64,000 nt of DNA from Bacillota bacterium. Its GTDB lineage: Bacteria; Bacillota; Clostridia; Acetivibrionales; DTU013. The position numbers and the translations under genes are program-made. Below the pieces are notes generated by a model. That model did no database searches, had not been told where the DNA came from, and saw only the letters and a program-made list of their open reading frames with translations. The DNA lies in contig JAEYOM010000112.1 in NCBI GenBank assembly GCA_023411715.1, forward strand, positions 56,567-120,566, written 5' to 3'. This document shows positions 60,718 to 64,000 of this stretch, one piece after another (position 1 is the first letter of the stretch; each line of letters starts with the position of its first letter).

Positions 60718-61755
60718 ATGGGAGTGAAAGACGCAAGTACAAAGAAATATTTAAGGTACTGTATTACACTGGCGATACTCTTTGTATTATTAATTATATT
60801 AATTTTATTGAATATTAAACTGGGAAGCGTAACCATAGGGATAAAGGACATTGTCAAAATACTGGCCAATCAGGGTGGAAGCGCAGCTGATACAAATTAT
60901 GATATAATCTGGAAAGTACGGCTGCCAAGAATGATGGCGGCTGTAATTCTCGGCGGTGCTCTGGCACTGTCGGGCTTTTTATTGCAAACGTACTTCAATA
61001 ACCCCATCGCCGGACCTTATGTGCTGGGCATTTCTTCCGGTGCCAAGCTGGTGGTAGCCATTGTCATGGTCATGGCGCTAAGCAGGCACTATTCCGTCAA
61101 CTCTGCCACTTTAATCGGAGCGGCTTTTGTCGGCGCTATGATTACCATGGGTTTTGTCCTGTTAGTGGCCAGAGCAGTGCCCCGCTCATCCATGCTGATT
61201 GTCAGCGGCGTAATGATTGGTTATATCTGTTCCGCAATCACGGATTTCATCATTACCTTTGCAGACGATGCCAGCATCGTAAACCTCCATAACTGGTCCA
61301 ACGGCAGCTTTTCCGGCACTTCATGGGAGGATGTGCGGGTCATGGCAGTAGTGATTTTGCTCACTTCAGCCATCGTATTCCTGATGTCCAAGCCGATTGG
61401 AGCTTATCAGTTAGGTGAGAGCTACGCTCAGAATATGGGTGTTAACATCAGATTATTTCGCGTCACACTGGTACTGCTCTCCAGCGTGCTGTGTGCCTGC
61501 GTTACCGCATTTGCCGGGCCAATATCCTTTGTTGGGATGGCGGTGCCGCACCTTGTAAAATCGTTTTTGCAAACCTCCAAGCCGCTTATCGTGATTCCAG
61601 TGTGTTTTTTGGGAGGCTCAATTTTCTGTCTGGGCTGTGATTTAATCGCGAGGACCTCTTTCTCGCCTCTGGAATTGAGTATAAGCTCCGTAACAGCAGT
61701 ATTCGGAGCACCTGTCGTGATAGGCATTATGTTGAGAAAGAAAGAGCGTGGCTGA
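60718..61755 (+). CDS. btuC: FecCD/BtuC-type ABC transporter permease
   Basis: A 345-aa permease of the BtuC/FecCD family with about ten transmembrane helices. Family blocks are RLPRMMAAVILGGALALSGFLLQTYFNNPIAGPYVLGISSGA and FAGPISFVGMAVPHLVKSF, and the C-terminal SFSPLELSISSVTAVFGAPVVIGIML. GAGGAAG precedes the ATG. Works as a homodimer with the binding protein before it and the ATPase after it. Confidence 0.92.
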   Translation: MGVKDASTKKYLRYCITLAILFVLLIILILLNIKLGSVTIGIKDIVKILANQGGSAADTNYDIIWKVRLPRMMAAVILGGALALSGFLLQTYFNNPIAGPYVLGISSGAKLVVAIVMVMALSRHYSVNSATLIGAAFVGAMITMGFVLLVARAVPRSSMLIVSGVMIGYICSAITDFIITFADDASIVNLHNWSNGSFSGTSWEDVRVMAVVILLTSAIVFLMSKPIGAYQLGESYAQNMGVNIRLFRVTLVLLSSVLCACVTAFAGPISFVGMAVPHLVKSFLQTSKPLIVIPVCFLGGSIFCLGCDLIARTSFSPLELSISSVTAVFGAPVVIGIMLRKKERG

Positions 61756-61757
61756 GT

Positions 61758-62870
61758 ATGGAATATTTTTTTCGCACGGACCGGCTGACGGTAGGATATA
61801 ACGGGAAGCCACTGATTAAAGACATTCAAATCTGTTTGGATAAAGGCCAGATCCTTACGCTGATTGGCCCCAACGGTTCAGGTAAATCAACCATCCTAAA
61901 AAGCATAACAAAGCATTTAAAAAGTATTTGCGGGACAGTTTATATTGATAAATACTCCATAGACGACATGAATAACAAAGATATGTCTTATAAGGTAGCC
62001 GTTGTCCTTACCGAAAGGCTTAAGACTGAGCTAATGACCTGTGAAGACGTTGTCGCTACGGGCCGTTACCCCTATACGGGCATGCTGGGCATACTCTCGG
62101 AACAGGATAAAACTCAGATTCGCAAGGCGATGGAGCTTGTGAACGCCTGGGAACTGAGGGAAAGGGATTTCACCCAAATCAGCGATGGTCAGCGGCAGAG
62201 AGTCCTGCTGGCACGTGCGATTTGCCAGGAGCCGCAGATTATTGTGTTAGATGAGCCCACCTCCTTTCTGGACGTACGCTATAAGCTTGAGCTTCTCAAC
62301 ATTCTGCGAGCTATGGCAAAAGACCAGGGCATAACAGTCATCATGTCGCTCCATGAGCTTGAAATGGCACAGAAAGTATCGGATTTAGTGATGTGTGTCA
62401 AGGGTGAATATATCACACACTTCGGAAGTCCTCAGGAAATATTTCAAAAAGACCTGATTGGTGAGTTGTATGAATTGGTGAACGGGAATTATAATCCCCT
62501 GTTTGGAAGCTTTGAAATGGAGCGGCCGAAGGGTGAGCCGAAGGTTTTTGTAATCGCGGGAGGCGGAACGGGCATTGCCCAATACCGTATGCTGCAAAAA
62601 AAGAGGATACCCTTTATAACAGGTATCTTGCACGAAAACGACATTGATTATCAGATTGCATATGACCTGGCAAGCGAGGTGTTTTTTGAGAAGGGTTTCC
62701 AGCGAATTGGAGAGGCCCTCTATCAAAGCGCGTTGCAGCGACTACAGTCCTGCAATACGGTAATCAATTGCTTGCAGAGCTACGGTGAGATGAATGAAAA
62801 AAATAAAGAACTGTACAAAAAAGCTGTATCCATGGGGTTAAGAACTGTTACAAGTGCGGAGGAACTATAA
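61758..62870 (+). CDS. btuD: BtuD/FecE-type ABC ATPase with additional C-terminal domain
   Basis: Residues 1-255 are a normal FecE/BtuD ATPase: Walker A GPNGSGKSTI (about residues 36-45), signature ISDGQRQRVLLARA, Walker B IIVLDEPTSFLD, switch His in MSLHELEMAQ. About 115 further residues follow, beginning PKVFVIAGGGTGIAQYRML and including RIPFITGILHENDIDYQIAYDLASEVFFEKGF. That segment looks like a small Rossmann-type domain with a glycine-rich turn; I do not know its function. Starts 2 bp after the permease stop. Confidence 0.9.
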   Translation: MEYFFRTDRLTVGYNGKPLIKDIQICLDKGQILTLIGPNGSGKSTILKSITKHLKSICGTVYIDKYSIDDMNNKDMSYKVAVVLTERLKTELMTCEDVVATGRYPYTGMLGILSEQDKTQIRKAMELVNAWELRERDFTQISDGQRQRVLLARAICQEPQIIVLDEPTSFLDVRYKLELLNILRAMAKDQGITVIMSLHELEMAQKVSDLVMCVKGEYITHFGSPQEIFQKDLIGELYELVNGNYNPLFGSFEMERPKGEPKVFVIAGGGTGIAQYRMLQKKRIPFITGILHENDIDYQIAYDLASEVFFEKGFQRIGEALYQSALQRLQSCNTVINCLQSYGEMNEKNKELYKKAVSMGLRTVTSAEEL

Positions 62871-62886
62871 AAACTGCGGAGGAACA

Positions 62887-63576
62887 ATGATGAAACGAGG
62901 AAAATTGTATGGGGTAAGTGTTGGGCCGGGAGACCCATCGCTAATGACGCTCAAGGCGGTGTCCTGCATCCGGCAGTGCGACGTATTGGCAGCCCCGCGC
63001 ACATCTGACGGGAATTCGCTTGCCCTGAAGATAGCGGAAGGCGCGGTGAATACATCAGGGAAGCAAATCGAATATTTGGACCTTCTTATGACACGAAATC
63101 AGGATGAACTGGCAAAAATTTATCATTCGGCAGCAGATCGTATTTCAATACATCTGGATGCAGGCAGAGATGTTGCCGTACTGAATCTTGGTGACGCATC
63201 GCTCTACAGCTCCTATTCTTATCTTTGTCGTATTCTACTGGATCGTGGCTACGATGCAGAAACAATCCCAGGCGTGGCAAGCTTTTGCGCATGCGCATCA
63301 GTACTCAATCGCAGTCTTACCGATATGAATATGCCATTGCACATTTTACCCGCGTCTATGCAGGACCTGTCCTCCGCCCTCGCACTGCCGGGCGGCAAGG
63401 TTCTGATGAAATCCGGTCATACTCTGCCGGAGATAAAGCGCCTTCTGTACGAACATGGACTCACGGAGCGTTCAGTGCTCGTAACCGACTGTGGACTTTC
63501 TACGCAGCGTGCCTTTCTCAATATTGATGAGGCGACGGATGAGAGCTACTTTACCACTATCCTTATCACCCCGTGA
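62887..63576 (+). CDS. cbiL: Cobalt-factor II C20-methyltransferase CbiL
   Basis: Methylates C20 of the macrocycle right after cobalt insertion, so it acts next after CbiK. The 229-aa tetrapyrrole methyltransferase has YGVSVGPGDPSLMTLKAVSCIRQCDVLAAPRT, LNLGDASLYSSYSYL and PGVASFCACASVLNRSL. GCGGAGG before tandem ATGs (62887, 62890) sets the start; an in-frame ATG at 62854 lies inside the ATPase gene. Last gene of the rightward arm. Confidence 0.94.
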   Translation: MMKRGKLYGVSVGPGDPSLMTLKAVSCIRQCDVLAAPRTSDGNSLALKIAEGAVNTSGKQIEYLDLLMTRNQDELAKIYHSAADRISIHLDAGRDVAVLNLGDASLYSSYSYLCRILLDRGYDAETIPGVASFCACASVLNRSLTDMNMPLHILPASMQDLSSALALPGGKVLMKSGHTLPEIKRLLYEHGLTERSVLVTDCGLSTQRAFLNIDEATDESYFTTILITP

Positions 63577-63751
63577 GTGAATCTATATGAGTAAAGAACA
63601 AGATAACGATACTAAAAGTTATTGTCGATACTATGATAGTCGCTTTACTTCTGCCAACGATAGCCTACCAAATCACTGACTATAAGATACATGAATGGCT
63701 GGCCCTACAAGAGTTATTACAGCGAGAGCATGTCATCTATAAGATGCTCAT

Positions 63752-63782
63752 AAAACAGGCCCGAGATTTTCGGCCCTGTTTT
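63752..63782 (+). terminator. Terminator of the rightward cobalamin arm
   Basis: AAAACAGG-C-CCGA (63752-63764) pairs with TCGG-C-CCTGTTTT (63770-63782) with one C/C mismatch, followed by further T. It lies about 175 bp after the cbiL stop. The remaining 63783-64000 shows no recognisable gene. Confidence 0.75.
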
Positions 63783-64000
63783 TGCCTTTTTTTGCTTCCA
63801 AACCACAACATATTGTGGTCATGCTCTATTTTTGCCCTTCAGACCACTATTCGTCATCATTATTATACACTCAACGTGGCTCGTTATAGGTAACATATCA
63901 GTAATTTTTCAGTAATAATTTAAACGATGGTTCAACTCCCTCCAGTTTGCAAAAAAAGTCAAATGTCATCTCTAAAATTGAAGGGTAAAAAATCAGGGGT

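Noticed and set aside
63633..63893. An 86-codon frame at the right end
   Set aside because: It runs through the terminator hairpin of the cobalamin arm and has no ribosome site.
1..64000. CRISPR array, rRNA operon or prophage
   Set aside because: I saw no regularly spaced direct repeats, no rRNA-like sequence and no phage structural genes on either strand.

Overview
The window looks like a chromosome segment of an anaerobic, spore-former-type Firmicute of the class Clostridia. The evidence is the MurT/GatD pair, strong AGGAGG-type ribosome binding sites, many small ABC and MFS export modules, an anaerobic (cobalt-early) cobalamin pathway and Clostridia-style mobile-element debris. No rRNA or other phylogenetic marker is present, so genus and species cannot be named.

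Layout. 0-2.7 kb: lipid II amidation pair murT (cut by the window edge) and gatD, converging on a VanW-type protein across a shared terminator. 2.9-6.9 kb: a C45-type Ntn hydrolase, an MFS exporter behind a strongly structured leader, and a LacI-type regulator. 7-11 kb: a CUT1 carbohydrate ABC importer (two permeases and a lipoprotein) with a near-consensus promoter that contains a dyad. 11-16.8 kb: acetyltransferase, alpha/beta hydrolase, AbrB-type protein, and a MerR/TipAS regulator with an ABC-2 exporter. 16.8-22.6 kb: a decay zone with a tRNA-Ala relic, a broken solute-binding protein, an Ig-like fragment, a shredded zinc alcohol dehydrogenase, the 3' end of a group II intron and a 5'-truncated methyltransferase. 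Intact RemA-like and metallo-beta-lactamase-fold genes lie between them. 22.5-30.6 kb: metallohydrolase, DUF3795 protein, a large MalT/LAL-type LuxR regulator next to an ABC-2 exporter, and a condensation-domain-like protein. 30.7-35.3 kb: WYL regulator, second DUF3795 protein, CPBP protease, DUF4143 ATPase. 35.4-44.2 kb: remains of integrative elements (IS256, sigma-like/serine-recombinase chimera, HTH relic, MobP-type relaxase, group II intron with broken reverse transcriptase). These surround an apparently working ABC module with its own regulator and operators. 44.3-46 kb: Fur/PerR protein, QueD-like protein with an altered active site, transposase relic.

46-63.6 kb is the main functional block. 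It is a two-armed cobalamin regulon with one riboswitch on each strand between 57.2 and 57.7 kb. The leftward arm encodes, in transcription order, CbiD, F, G, H, J, ET, A, B, CobD, CbiP and C, almost all with overlapping stop and start codons. The one gap, between cbiG and cbiH, can fold so as to hide the cbiH ribosome binding site. The rightward arm encodes a lipoprotein form of the cobaltochelatase CbiK fused to two extra beta-type domains, a BtuFCD-like importer whose ATPase has an additional C-terminal domain, and CbiL. Together the arms cover cobalt insertion, all ring methylations, ring contraction, amidation and aminopropanol attachment. Nucleotide-loop assembly genes (cobU, cobS, cobT) and precorrin-2 synthesis are not in the window. 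The exported, multidomain CbiK beside a dedicated importer is the most unusual feature.
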